Shown: positions 1 through 7,468, counted from the first letter of the stretch. The stretch: DNA of 11,656 bases from Candidatus Gerdarchaeota archaeon (GCA_016839405.1 JAEOUJ010000328.1:1-11656); one strand, 5' to 3'. The notes: generated by a model from the sequence alone, not told the origin. A program made the numbers and translations.

Positions 1-598
1 ATAAACGATCAACAGTTTCTTGTGATTGTTTCATGAAATGACGAATAAATAGTCCTTGTAATGGCACCATAGCAATTGATGTATCAGCTCTTTCTTGGAA
101 ATCTATAATAGCTGTATTTCTCATTTCCTGTAGAGCTTCTTTGGTCATATCGCCTTTTCCTATTCCTTCACAAGATGGATCTGAAACATAGAATTTATCA
201 CCATTGTATGATAATGGGAAAGTCCTACAAAAAACAGGTAGTGTGAAATATATATTGCATACTTTATTATCAGAATCATAGAATGGACAAGTTCCTTTAT
301 GGTCTTTATCACCATCTTTCATAACAATATAAGGAATTAAAGCTAATCTACCCAATTCATCTTCTTCACTAATTCCACGAAGTTCTAAATGTGGAAGAAT
401 AATATTCATAAAACTTCCTTGTTTAGTCCATCTAGCTAAATCATTGAAAGTTACTGGGATAGAACTTCGATTTTGACAACAAGCACCACATTTTGTACAT
501 TCAAATTTAAATTTAGATGGTTTTTTCTCTTCGGATGGTTGTTGCTCTTCAACAATTTTTTCTTTTTTATCATTTTTTTCATTTGAATTTTTTGTCAA
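1..598 (-). CDS. YkgJ-like cysteine-cluster protein (3' end outside window)
   Basis: This gene is cut by the left edge, leaving 199 codons without a stop. The family (YkgJ / putative zinc- or iron-chelating domain) is recognised by a CxxCxxCC cluster, here CTKCGACC at residues 34-41, followed by C104, C114, a CRTFP motif at 124-128 and C143; the later part reads CNIY...PVFCRTFP, as is usual. The Cys set should hold a metal ion or Fe-S cluster, but the biochemical role of the family is not settled. Residues 1-30 are a Lys/Glu-rich, probably disordered leader. I chose the TTG at 598-596 because an SD-like GAGGGATC lies just upstream, and the nearby ATG is in another frame that stops at once. 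It is divergent from glyS across about 185 bases. Family call good; function unknown. Confidence 0.85.
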   Translation of the reverse strand, partial: MTKNSNEKNDKKEKIVEEQQPSEEKKPSKFKFECTKCGACCQNRSSIPVTFNDLARWTKQGSFMNIILPHLELRGISEEDELGRLALIPYIVMKDGDKDHKGTCPFYDSDNKVCNIYFTLPVFCRTFPLSYNGDKFYVSDPSCEGIGKGDMTKEALQEMRNTAIIDFQERADTSIAMVPLQGLFIRHFMKQSQETVDRL

Positions 599-774
599 AA
601 TAGATCCCTCATATGTTTAATTTTCATAACAAAATAATTTAACCTTAAAAATTTACTATTCTGTTGAAAAAGCTTCTTAAGAATAATTCTAAAAAAACTG
701 AATTAGGAAAATGCTTTTAACTATAAAGAAATGGCAAAAAACAAAGAAGTCAGTAAAGGAATTAAAATTAATAA

Positions 775-780
775 GTGATC
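775..780 (+). promoter_or_regulatory. SD site of glyS containing a decoy GTG
   Basis: GTGATC matches the 5' part of the anti-SD at the 16S rRNA 3' end (GATCACCTCC) and lies 3 nt before the ATG at 784. Its first three bases read as an in-frame GTG, so longer start calls at 775 are probably wrong. Confidence 0.7.
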
Positions 781-783
781 TAT

Positions 784-2322
784 ATGAGCAATGAGCAACC
801 ATTATTAGAGAAAATACAAGATGTAGCTTTTAGAAGAGGAATAGCTTTTCCAGCAGGAGAGATTTACGGTGGATTGTCAGGTGTATTTGAATATGGACCA
901 ATTGGAACACTCATGCGTCATAAACTTGTGAATTTTTGGCGAGAATATTTTGTAAAAAGTGAAGGGCACTATGAAATAGAAGGTGCAATCATCTTACCAG
1001 AAAAGGTATTCGAAGCTTCTGGTCATTTAGCAAAGTTTTGTGATCCTCTAATTCAATGCAATAAATGCAAATCAATGTTTCGTGCTGATAAAATAATTGA
1101 AGAGAAATTAAATCAAAATGTTGATGGTTTAGCATTAACTGAGCTAGATAAGATAATTAGTAATAATAAATTAAAATGCCCAAATTGTGAAGGAGATTTT
1201 ATGGATGCAAGGGAATTTAATTTAATGCTTCAAACACAAGTTGGTTCAGTAGATGGTAACATTGCTTATTTAAGACCAGAAACAGCTCAAAATATATTTA
1301 CAAGTTTTAAACGTATAACTCATTCAATGCGTGCCAAATTACCTTTTGGAATTGCACAAATCGGAAAAGTTTATCGAAATGAAATATCTCCAAGACAATT
1401 TATCATACGAGTAAGAGAATTTGCTCAGATGGAATTAGAAGTCTTTTTTGCTAAAGAACAACTAGATGATCCACCAAATTTTGAAGAAATTGCTGATGAA
1501 AAAATAGCTGTTTTAACAAGAGAGCAACAGGCAAAAGGGATAGATAAACCTTTAATAATTACAGCTGAAGAAGCAGCTAAAAAGAAAATTGTTCCAAACG
1601 CAGCAATGGCTTATTATTTAATAAAAGAAAAAATCTTCTTTGAGGAAATAGGAATAAATTCAGAAATAATTAGATTTAGACATATGCTACCCAAAGAAAC
1701 TCCTCATTATTCTGGTGGAAATTTTGATTTAGAAGTTAAATTATCTATTGGATGGACTGAGGTTGTTGGTAATGCTTTCAGGCAACAACACGATTTAACA
1801 AATCATGAAAAACATAGTAATACCAAAATGGGTGTTCAACATACTAGTGGTAATGTTATCCCTTATGTAGTTGAACCTTCAATTGGGATCGGTAGAACTC
1901 TTTATTGTGTTCTCGAGAGCTGCTATCGAGAAACAGATGATAGAGAATGGACTTGGTTTCAATTTCCACCTTCAATATCTCCTTATGATGTACAAGTTAA
2001 TCCATTAATGAAGAAAGACGGATTAGATGAAAAAGCTAGTGAGGTATTCGAGGATTTAAGAGCTGAAGGTCTAGAAGTAATGTATGATAATACAGGGAAA
2101 ATTGGTAAAAGATATGCTCGTGCAGATGAAATAGGAACACCTTATTGTGTAACAATTGATTATGATACCTTAGAAGATGATACAGTAACTATTAGAGATA
2201 GAGATACAATGAAACAAATCAGAGTTGCTATTGAGGATTTAGCAGATTCATTGATTCTATTACTTTCAAGTGAATATAGCTTTGATGAAATAGAAAAGGT
2301 ATTAGAAGAAGGTTTTGAATAA
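784..2322 (+). CDS. glyS: Glycyl-tRNA synthetase, archaeal/eukaryal alpha2 type
   Basis: A class II aminoacyl-tRNA synthetase that charges tRNA-Gly in the cytoplasm. From the ATG at 784 it has 512 residues, somewhat shorter than many archaeal homologues. Visible landmarks: N-terminal catalytic start FEYGPIG (35-41); a possible zinc site from C92/C95 and C132/C135; LRPETAQ (163-169); motif 2 YRNEISPR (197-204) followed by REFAQMELE; motif 3 GIGRTLY (368-374); and an anticodon-binding domain from about residue 399, including TIRDRD. An in-frame GTG at 775 would add three residues, but that GTG belongs to the SD GTGATC (775-780), which ends 3 nt before the ATG, so 784 is preferred. The 3' end forms a palindrome with the intergenic space before the convergent rpoP. 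All class II motifs are intact, so it should be active. Confidence 0.97.
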   Translation: MSNEQPLLEKIQDVAFRRGIAFPAGEIYGGLSGVFEYGPIGTLMRHKLVNFWREYFVKSEGHYEIEGAIILPEKVFEASGHLAKFCDPLIQCNKCKSMFRADKIIEEKLNQNVDGLALTELDKIISNNKLKCPNCEGDFMDAREFNLMLQTQVGSVDGNIAYLRPETAQNIFTSFKRITHSMRAKLPFGIAQIGKVYRNEISPRQFIIRVREFAQMELEVFFAKEQLDDPPNFEEIADEKIAVLTREQQAKGIDKPLIITAEEAAKKKIVPNAAMAYYLIKEKIFFEEIGINSEIIRFRHMLPKETPHYSGGNFDLEVKLSIGWTEVVGNAFRQQHDLTNHEKHSNTKMGVQHTSGNVIPYVVEPSIGIGRTLYCVLESCYRETDDREWTWFQFPPSISPYDVQVNPLMKKDGLDEKASEVFEDLRAEGLEVMYDNTGKIGKRYARADEIGTPYCVTIDYDTLEDDTVTIRDRDTMKQIRVAIEDLADSLILLLSSEYSFDEIEKVLEEGFE

Positions 2323-2331
2323 AGACCTTCT
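2307..2331. terminator. Palindrome at the glyS/rpoP convergent junction
   Basis: AGAAGGT (2307-2313) and ACCTTCT (2325-2331) form a perfect 7-bp stem with an 11-nt loop that contains the glyS stop codon TAA. AT-rich sequence follows on the right and the rpoP stop is at 2350. Position and symmetry suggest a 3'-end or transcription-end signal usable from both sides. This is inferred from position; archaeal termination usually relies on T tracts rather than hairpins. Confidence 0.4.
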
Positions 2332-2349
2332 ATTAAATTTAATTAAAAA

Positions 2350-2496
2350 TTACTTAGCTTTTAATTTCTTAATAATTGGTGGTCTAGTTTTTAAAAGAAT
2401 GCGGTGACCACAATCAGGGCATTTAGAACCTGGCATTAAATTTAATTCTTCAGGGGTAATTGATTTCCCACATCTGTGGCAAACATATTTTGTCAT
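2350..2496 (-). CDS. rpoP: DNA-directed RNA polymerase subunit P (Rpb12-like zinc ribbon)
   Basis: A 48-residue gene, full length for this family. RpoP/Rpb12 is a small zinc-ribbon subunit of archaeal RNA polymerase that sits on the Rpo3/Rpo10 side of the enzyme. The protein starts MTKYVCHRCGK and has the zinc ligands C6xxC9 and C26xxC29 (CPDCGHRIL), then the hallmark basic tail RPPIIKKLKAK. The ATG at 2496-2494 follows a good SD (GAGGAT on the minus strand, about 2504-2509). In many archaea rpoP follows the gene for ribosomal protein eL43; here it stands alone, convergent with glyS and divergent from the oxidoreductase gene at 2622. Confidence 0.95.
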   Translation of the reverse strand: MTKYVCHRCGKSITPEELNLMPGSKCPDCGHRILLKTRPPIIKKLKAK

Positions 2497-2591
2497 AATT
2501 TTATCCTCATGTGGATTTGTTTATAATCCTTTTATAATCTTTACTATGCCTATTTTTAATAATAAATTGTTTTATTATTACGATAGTATAA

Positions 2592-2600
2592 TTTTAATTT
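2592..2600 (+). promoter_or_regulatory. TATA-like box for the oxidoreductase pair
   Basis: TTTTAATTT is centred about 26 bases before the ATG at 2622, the distance expected if transcription starts at or next to the start codon. No SD is visible, so this would be a leaderless mRNA. In such AT-rich DNA the match alone is weak. Confidence 0.4.
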
Positions 2601-2621
2601 CTAAAAGCAATATTAAATCAC

Positions 2622-3200
2622 ATGAAAGTCCTAATAATTTATGCTCACCCGAATGAAAGAAGTTTTTGTTCTGCTGTTAAAGATAAATTAATTGATGGAC
2701 TCTCATTTAATAAAAACACCATTAGAGTTCATAATCTTTATGAAGAAAAATTCAATCCTATTCTTTCTAAAGAAGAATTAATTGAATATCCAAAAAATCT
2801 TAATGAAAATGAAGAAATTAAAAAATATCAACAAGATATTAAATGGGCTCAAATTATTTGTATAATACATCCAGTATGGTGGTATGGACCTCCCGCTATA
2901 ATGAAAGGTTATATTGAAAAAATCATTACTGAAGGTTTTGCTTTTGTTTTCAAAGATAATCAATCAATACCAATGCTAATAGATAAGAAATTAATTTTAA
3001 TCCAAACATTTGATGCTGATGAGCAAATGGAAAAAGAGTTGAATGAAGATATCACCTTTAAAGCATTAAATAATATATGGAATTATTGTGGGATTAATGA
3101 TTGTAAACGTGTTAGTATGTATCGAGTTAGTTTTGTTTCAAATGAGCAAAGAAAAAAATGGTTGGATGAAATCAATTACCTAGGCAAAAGTATAAAATAA
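2622..3200 (+). CDS. Flavodoxin-fold NAD(P)H (quinone) oxidoreductase
   Basis: A 192-residue cytoplasmic flavoprotein of the NAD(P)H dehydrogenase (quinone) / MdaB-KefF-like flavodoxin-2 family, expected to bind FMN or FAD and pass electrons from NAD(P)H to quinones or other acceptors. Family signs are the N-terminal strand and phosphate loop LIIYAHPNERSFC (4-16), the segment YEEKFNPIL (40-48), and the flavin-contacting HPVWWYGPPAIMKGYIEK (83-100) followed by ITEGFAF (102-108). The length is typical. The ATG has no SD but has a TATA-like box 26 bases upstream, so the message may be leaderless. The next gene starts 14 bases after the stop, suggesting co-transcription with the eIF2B-family gene, although no functional link is evident. 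The true substrate cannot be told. Confidence 0.88.
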   Translation: MKVLIIYAHPNERSFCSAVKDKLIDGLSFNKNTIRVHNLYEEKFNPILSKEELIEYPKNLNENEEIKKYQQDIKWAQIICIIHPVWWYGPPAIMKGYIEKIITEGFAFVFKDNQSIPMLIDKKLILIQTFDADEQMEKELNEDITFKALNNIWNYCGINDCKRVSMYRVSFVSNEQRKKWLDEINYLGKSIK

Positions 3201-3214
3201 ATAAAACATAGTGA

Positions 3215-4075
3215 ATGCTTATGCTTACCAAAGAATTCTATAAAGATCTCGCAAAAATAAAAAAAGATAGTATACATGGAGCTGTTTACTTAACTTTAGA
3301 ATTATTAAAGGCAATAAAAAAAGAGGCTAATAGAATAGAAATCGGTAAAAAAGAATTAGATAAGATTATAGTGGAATTGAAAACTATTCATCCTGAAATG
3401 GAATCCATAAGATCCGTTATTACTTCATTAGAAGAATGTAAAAAAACTAAAATTAAAACAAAGAGAGGTTATTTAGATTTTTTTGATGTAATTTCAGACA
3501 GAATAAAAATAAAGGAAGAAATAACCTGGAATAATTTAGTAAAAGAATTGCAAAAACATTCATCTTTTATGACATTATCCTACAGTTCGACGATTCTTGA
3601 AGCTTTCAAAACAATACCAAAAATAAGTAGAAATAAATTAATTTACGTTATGGAATCAAGATCCAAACGAGAAGGAATAGTTTTAGCAAAAAGGTTAGCA
3701 GAACTTGGATATGATGTTAGATTAATTGTAGATGCTGCTGCAAGTTTTTATGCGAAAGAAGTAGATATTTTTGTTATAGGTGCTGATACAATATTCTCTG
3801 ATGGTTCAATATTGAATAAAGTAGGTTCATTGCAGTTAGCTTTGGTAGCAAAATACTATAAAAAACCATTTTATGTTGTTGCTTCAACAAATAAAATTTC
3901 AACAAGAAGATCTGATGAACATGTTGAATTAATATTGGAAAAATCGGCAGATGATATTTATAAATCAGAACTTAAGAATCTAAAAGCAATGAATATCTAT
4001 TTTGAGATTGTTCCATCAGAATTAATAACAAAAATAATTTCAGATGAAGATTGGCGATTATTCATAAAAAAATAG
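3215..4075 (+). CDS. eIF2B alpha/beta/delta-family protein (R15P isomerase-like fold)
   Basis: 286 residues with the C-terminal Rossmann-like domain shared by eIF2B regulatory subunits, methylthioribose-1-phosphate isomerase and archaeal ribose-1,5-bisphosphate (R15P) isomerase. The helical N-terminus (1-110) is Lys-rich. Conserved blocks: LSYSSTIL (121-128), VMESRSKREG (145-154), the D173 loop, GADTIFSDG (189-197), NKVGSLQLAL (201-210) and FYVVAS (219-224). The isomerases carry a catalytic Cys in the block here reading MTLSYSSTIL; this protein has no Cys there, although the GAD aspartate (D191) remains. It therefore looks eIF2B-like rather than a sugar-phosphate isomerase (inference). An ATG at 3221 has better spacing to the weak GTGA (3211-3214) and would remove two residues. 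It follows the oxidoreductase gene by 14 bases and lies just upstream of the initiator tRNA gene. Confidence 0.82.
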   Translation: MLMLTKEFYKDLAKIKKDSIHGAVYLTLELLKAIKKEANRIEIGKKELDKIIVELKTIHPEMESIRSVITSLEECKKTKIKTKRGYLDFFDVISDRIKIKEEITWNNLVKELQKHSSFMTLSYSSTILEAFKTIPKISRNKLIYVMESRSKREGIVLAKRLAELGYDVRLIVDAAASFYAKEVDIFVIGADTIFSDGSILNKVGSLQLALVAKYYKKPFYVVASTNKISTRRSDEHVELILEKSADDIYKSELKNLKAMNIYFEIVPSELITKIISDEDWRLFIKK

Positions 4076-4100
4076 TTTCTTATGTTGAAATAAAACGAAG

Positions 4101-4115
4101 CGAAACCTTATAAAT
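4101..4115 (+). promoter_or_regulatory. BRE/TATA promoter of the initiator tRNA gene
   Basis: CGAAA (4101-4105) followed by TTATAAAT (4108-4115) is a close match to an archaeal BRE plus TATA box. Transcription would begin near 4137, giving a leader of about 17 nt before the mature tRNA at 4154, to be removed by RNase P. This is the clearest promoter in the window. Confidence 0.75.
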
Positions 4116-4153
4116 AAAACTCACAAAAACTAGTAAAGAGAACAAAATATCTT

Positions 4154-4232
4154 AGCGCGGTGGGGTAGCTAGGTTGTGCCCACAGGGCTCATAACCCTGG
4201 GATCGGTGGTTCAAATCCACCCCGCGCTACCA
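4154..4232 (+). tRNA. Initiator tRNA-Met (CAT), CCA encoded
   Basis: A full cloverleaf can be drawn. The acceptor stem is AGCGCGG (4154-4160) with CCGCGCT (4222-4228); the D stem is GGG/CCC (4163-4165, 4179-4181); the anticodon stem is CAGGG/CCCTG (4183-4187, 4195-4199) with loop CTCATAA and anticodon CAT at 4190-4192; the T stem is GGTGG/CCACC (4205-4209, 4217-4221) with loop TTCAAAT. The discriminator A is 4229 and CCA is encoded at 4230-4232. Two features mark it as the initiator: the A1-U72 end pair (4154-4228) and three G-C pairs next to the anticodon loop. There is no intron. The eIF2B-family gene ends 78 bases upstream. Confidence 0.95.
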
Positions 4233-4233
4233 A

Positions 4234-4239
4234 TTTTTT
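4234..4239 (+). terminator. Oligo-T terminator after the tRNA
   Basis: A run of six T residues begins two bases after the encoded CCA end, as expected for archaeal T-tract termination of a tRNA transcript. Confidence 0.55.
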
Positions 4240-4296
4240 GTAATAATTTATATAATTAAAGGTAGTAAATAATTCTAAATAATCAAGAGGGCGTAT

Positions 4297-4629
4297 TTGT
4301 TTTTGGTGAAAAACAACAATATTTTACAAATTGCATTAGATAAAGAAGGTAATAAATTAGGAAAAGTTGACGAATCCTCTACTCCTGAACAAATTAAAAT
4401 AATAAAGAATACAATTCAAGGCAATAGAATAAAAATAATTTTTCGACCAACAGATGTTTTAAAACAAGAAGGTAATGAAGTTTGGCTTGATATAACTAAA
4501 AAAGAATTCGATCTTACAATAAAAAAACATCAAGCAATGCAGAAAGAAAAAACAAAGAAAGCAAAAATGGCAGAAGCATCATCAACAACTAAAGCTAGTA
4601 CAGTTGTATTTACTTGGGGCAAAATATAA
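4297..4629 (+). CDS. Small protein of unknown function, Lys-rich tail
   Basis: 110 residues; I do not recognise the family. Residues 8-70 look like a small beta-rich fold: short strands such as ILQIALDKEGNKLGKV (9-24), IKIIFRPTDVL (45-55) and EVWLDITKKEF (61-71), loosely like a PRC-barrel, which is a guess. Residues 72-92 are a Lys-rich helix and 93-103 are Ser/Thr/Ala-rich, ending VVFTWGKI. There is no signal peptide, membrane segment or Cys. A GAGG at 4287-4290 lies 6 nt before the TTG at 4297; other in-frame non-ATG starts (TTG 4303, GTG 4306) are possible, so the N-terminus is uncertain. A TATA-like TTTATATAAT at 4247-4256 could serve as its own promoter. It is convergent with the beta-propeller gene, with a palindrome between them. 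Confidence 0.65.
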   Translation: MFLVKNNNILQIALDKEGNKLGKVDESSTPEQIKIIKNTIQGNRIKIIFRPTDVLKQEGNEVWLDITKKEFDLTIKKHQAMQKEKTKKAKMAEASSTTKASTVVFTWGKI

Positions 4630-4657
4630 TAACAGACTACAAAGAAAACAAAAAAAA

Positions 4658-4677
4658 GATTGGTTTAATTACCAATC
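4658..4677. terminator. Palindrome at the orphan/beta-propeller convergent junction
   Basis: GATTGGT (4658-4664) and ACCAATC (4671-4677) form a perfect 7-bp stem with a 6-nt loop. There is an A run on the left and a T-rich stretch on the right, so either strand would end in a hairpin followed by T residues. The right arm overlaps the stop codon of the minus-strand gene (4678-4676). Confidence 0.5.
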
Positions 4678-6121
4678 ACCTTCTTTTTCTTAATACTATT
4701 ATACTAACAATTATTGTAACAGAAACTAAAATAAAAGCTCCTAATGATGAACCAATAATTGTTCCAATTCTAGTTTCCTTTAAACCATGACTATAGTAGA
4801 TATCCATCTCATCATTTCTACCATCTGACCAAACAACATGAGGAACATCTTTTGAATCAACACGAATAGTGAAATAATCACCTGGACGAGTAAAATAGCT
4901 AGAAGTTTCATATTCAGTTATTGGTATAGCTTCTGTTATTGTTATAACTGAAGTTTGATAGCTTTCAAAGAAAGCCATTCGATAATAAGGTCTAAAGTAA
5001 TCGCCTTTTAGATCATAATAAACAATATGTAATCGTCCTTGGGAATCAATATCAAAATCTGGTTGCCACTGATCGCCAATTTCATCCTGATTTATTTGGA
5101 AACGATCACTCCAATTTTCACCAAAATCATCAGAATATCTTAGGAATATTCCCCATGAACCATCGTTTTCACCTAATTCAGCCCACATAATATATAATCT
5201 ATTATTTTGATCAAACCTTACAACAGGTAAAGTTACTTTTGCAGCATAACCATCGATTGAAGCTGTCGCTGTTCCATTTTCTCGCAAGGGATTAATATCA
5301 ATTGGTGTTGAAAAAGTCAATCCCTGATTTTCTGATTTGACTAAATGCACGTCTCCCCAATTTTCACTTGAATGCCATAACCATGCAACATAAACATTAT
5401 TTTGACTATCTGTTGTAATATAAGGACCTACATGGCTTTCCGGATTACTTTTGCTATCAATTATAATACTTCGTTCAGTAAATGATGAGCCAAAATTTGT
5501 TGATTGAGTTAATCTTACATATACTGATCCATCTGTTAAATCAACATCATCATATACAACATAAACAATACCATTATTATCAACAGTCATTGTTTCTTTA
5601 TCAGCAAAATATTCTCCATTTGTTCCACTTACAATATTCCAAGATGTTCCTTTATTTAATGATGTTGCCACTGTGATTTGTGAGAGGGGTGTGCTTGTAA
5701 GTGAATATTCTAAGTAAGCATAATATAACTTCCCACTACTAAAAACCATCCAAGGATCAGATTGACCGGTTTCAAAACCAGCAAAATAAGGCATATAATA
5801 AGGTGCAGTCCATGTTTTTCCCATATTATCCGATTTTGAAAAAGCAACTCGGACTCCTCCTGTATTATGTCCATAAGCATTTTTCCATCCAGTATATATA
5901 GTTCCATCATCACCGATAGCAATAGTTGGTTCTACATGATGAGGATAAATTGAATCATCTGAAAGTAAAATATCTTCTGAAAAACCAGTTATAAAAGGAT
6001 CCAAATTGGTATTATAGGGACCAATTGAAGTTGTAGCATTAATAGCATTAATTCTTAAAGATAAAAATAAACAAAAAAACACACAAGAAAATAACATTAG
6101 TAAATTCTTTTTTTTAGGCAT
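4676..6121 (-). CDS. Surface-anchored BNR/Asp-box beta-propeller (sialidase-like) protein
   Basis: 481 residues. Residues 1-29 are a signal peptide: basic MPKKKN, a hydrophobic core at about 7-22, and a small-residue end near INA/NAT. Five Asp-box repeats (S-x-D/N-x-G-x-x-W/F) are visible: SKSDNMGKTW (95-104), SLNKGTSW (154-161), STNFGSSF (207-214), SENQGLTF (263-270) and SDDFGENW (330-337). They alternate with strands of the type IYTGWK and VYVAWLW and end at HVVWSDGRND, which indicates a five- or six-bladed propeller. A single membrane helix (about 453-476) and LRKRR end the protein, so the propeller faces outside. Asp-boxes occur in sialidases but also in non-enzymatic propellers; I cannot identify the sialidase Arg triad, so catalysis is unproven. 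The ATG follows a GAGGGAT SD (6131-6137). Confidence 0.85.
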   Translation of the reverse strand: MPKKKNLLMLFSCVFFCLFLSLRINAINATTSIGPYNTNLDPFITGFSEDILLSDDSIYPHHVEPTIAIGDDGTIYTGWKNAYGHNTGGVRVAFSKSDNMGKTWTAPYYMPYFAGFETGQSDPWMVFSSGKLYYAYLEYSLTSTPLSQITVATSLNKGTSWNIVSGTNGEYFADKETMTVDNNGIVYVVYDDVDLTDGSVYVRLTQSTNFGSSFTERSIIIDSKSNPESHVGPYITTDSQNNVYVAWLWHSSENWGDVHLVKSENQGLTFSTPIDINPLRENGTATASIDGYAAKVTLPVVRFDQNNRLYIMWAELGENDGSWGIFLRYSDDFGENWSDRFQINQDEIGDQWQPDFDIDSQGRLHIVYYDLKGDYFRPYYRMAFFESYQTSVITITEAIPITEYETSSYFTRPGDYFTIRVDSKDVPHVVWSDGRNDEMDIYYSHGLKETRIGTIIGSSLGAFILVSVTIIVSIIVLRKRR

Positions 6122-6207
6122 GAATCAATAATCCCTCAATTTACTATTGATAATAACCTATAAACTGATTTTTACATTTACTTATGATTCTAGGTTTTCC
6201 CTTAATG

Positions 6208-6217
6208 TTTTTAAATA
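6208..6217 (+). promoter_or_regulatory. TATA-like box of gcvT
   Basis: TTTTTAAATA matches the archaeal TATA consensus and would start transcription near 6238, leaving about 46 nt of leader with a clear GAGGT SD at 6272-6276. The rest of the 162-base divergent spacer shows no other clear signal. Confidence 0.45.
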
Positions 6218-6283
6218 GAAATGTTTTGTCTTTAGGTTAGAAAACTCAATAATAATCTTAATTATAAAAATGAGGTTTTAATA

Positions 6284-7468
6284 ATGTCAGACATGAAAAC
6301 TCCTTTGTATGAATGGCATAAAGAACATGGTGATATGGCTTCGTTTGGTGGTTGGGCTTTACCAATGCAATTCACTTCAATAAGAGAAGAGCACATGGCT
6401 GTCCGCGAAAATGCTGGTATTTTTGATGTAAGTCATATGGGTCGTTTTAGATTCACAGGTAAAGATGCTTTTCCAATACTTGATAAAATCCTCCCACGTA
6501 ATTTAATGAAATTAGCTGATGGTCGCTGTGGTTATAGCTATCTTCTTGATGAAAATGGTGGCATGTTAGATGATTGTGTAACCATGAGAAAAAAAGAGGA
6601 TTATGCTATTTTTGTTTGTAATGCTGGTCCACGAGTTAATGATTGGAATTGGATGGTCAAATTTATTGATAGTGAAAAACAAAAACATCCTGATTTAGAT
6701 ATTAATTATTATGATTTTACTTTAGATTCCGCAATGTTTGCTTTACAAGGACCAAAAGCAGTTAATATTCTAGAAACATTGACAGATGATGAAATTCCCA
6801 GAAGTTGGGGTTATTTCGAGACCAAACTTAGTGATATTGATGTTTTTGCATCTCGAACTGGTTATACTGGAGAAGATGGTTTTGAAATAACTGTTGTTGG
6901 AACTAAAGAGACTATTAATGAAAAAGCTACAAAACTTTGGAAACTCCTTCTTGAAGCAGGTAAACCATTTGGTTTGCTACCTTGTGGTTTAGGTGCTCGA
7001 GATACTTTACGTTTAGGTGGTGGCTTACCTTTATCTGGTCAAGATTTTCACCCTGAATATGATCCTTTTGAAATGGATTTAGGCATACAAGGCATATTTA
7101 TTGATATGAATAAACCATTCTTTATCGGTTTAGATGCATTAAAGAAGAAATATCCTTCTGTTGATGAGGAAGGAAAGAGAACATTAAGGGAATTAACTAG
7201 AAAACGAGTTGGAATAGAGTTGCTCAAAAAAGGGATTCCCCGTCATGGATATATTATCGAAAAAGATGGTAAGAAAATAGGAGAAATAGCAAGTGGCTCA
7301 ATTTCACCACTTACAAGTAAAGGAATTGCCATGGCTATATTACCAATAGAATATACAGCTTTAGGAACTGAATTAACAATTACAATTAGAGATAAACCTT
7401 ATCCTGCTAAAGTAGTTAGTTATCCATTCTTTGATACAGCAAAATATGGTAGAAGAAGAGAGCAATAA
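6284..7468 (+). CDS. gcvT: Aminomethyltransferase (glycine cleavage T protein) family
   Basis: 394 residues, about 25-30 longer than most GcvT. The family enzyme transfers the methylene of aminomethylated H protein to tetrahydrofolate, releasing ammonia. Seen: FGGWALPMQF (21-30), FDVSHMGRF (47-55), LDENGGMLDD (88-97) with the Asp pair equivalent to the catalytic aspartate, ALQGPKA, SRTGYTGEDGFEI, GLGARDTLRL, and the C-terminal barrel with SGSISPL. The usual RLEAG motif reads RLGGG (243-247), so a conserved Glu thought to contact folate is Gly. The start is supported by GAGGT 7 nt upstream. No gcvH, gcvP or lipoate gene is in the window, so a stand-alone folate-dependent methyltransferase paralogue is an alternative. 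It is convergent with the small beta-rich gene, with a palindrome 5 bases after the stop. Confidence 0.9.
   Translation: MSDMKTPLYEWHKEHGDMASFGGWALPMQFTSIREEHMAVRENAGIFDVSHMGRFRFTGKDAFPILDKILPRNLMKLADGRCGYSYLLDENGGMLDDCVTMRKKEDYAIFVCNAGPRVNDWNWMVKFIDSEKQKHPDLDINYYDFTLDSAMFALQGPKAVNILETLTDDEIPRSWGYFETKLSDIDVFASRTGYTGEDGFEITVVGTKETINEKATKLWKLLLEAGKPFGLLPCGLGARDTLRLGGGLPLSGQDFHPEYDPFEMDLGIQGIFIDMNKPFFIGLDALKKKYPSVDEEGKRTLRELTRKRVGIELLKKGIPRHGYIIEKDGKKIGEIASGSISPLTSKGIAMAILPIEYTALGTELTITIRDKPYPAKVVSYPFFDTAKYGRRREQ

Noticed and set aside
674..683. TTCTTAAGAA, a perfect 10-base palindrome in the glyS/YkgJ spacer, considered as an operator.
   Set aside because: Ten-base palindromes of A/T-rich content are expected several times by chance in 11.6 kb of this composition, and no second copy was seen near a promoter.
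5482..5676. Open frames on the opposite strand or other frame of the beta-propeller gene (5482-5676 plus, 5710-5922 minus).
   Set aside because: They are low-complexity shadows of the strong minus-strand gene, with no SD or family resemblance.
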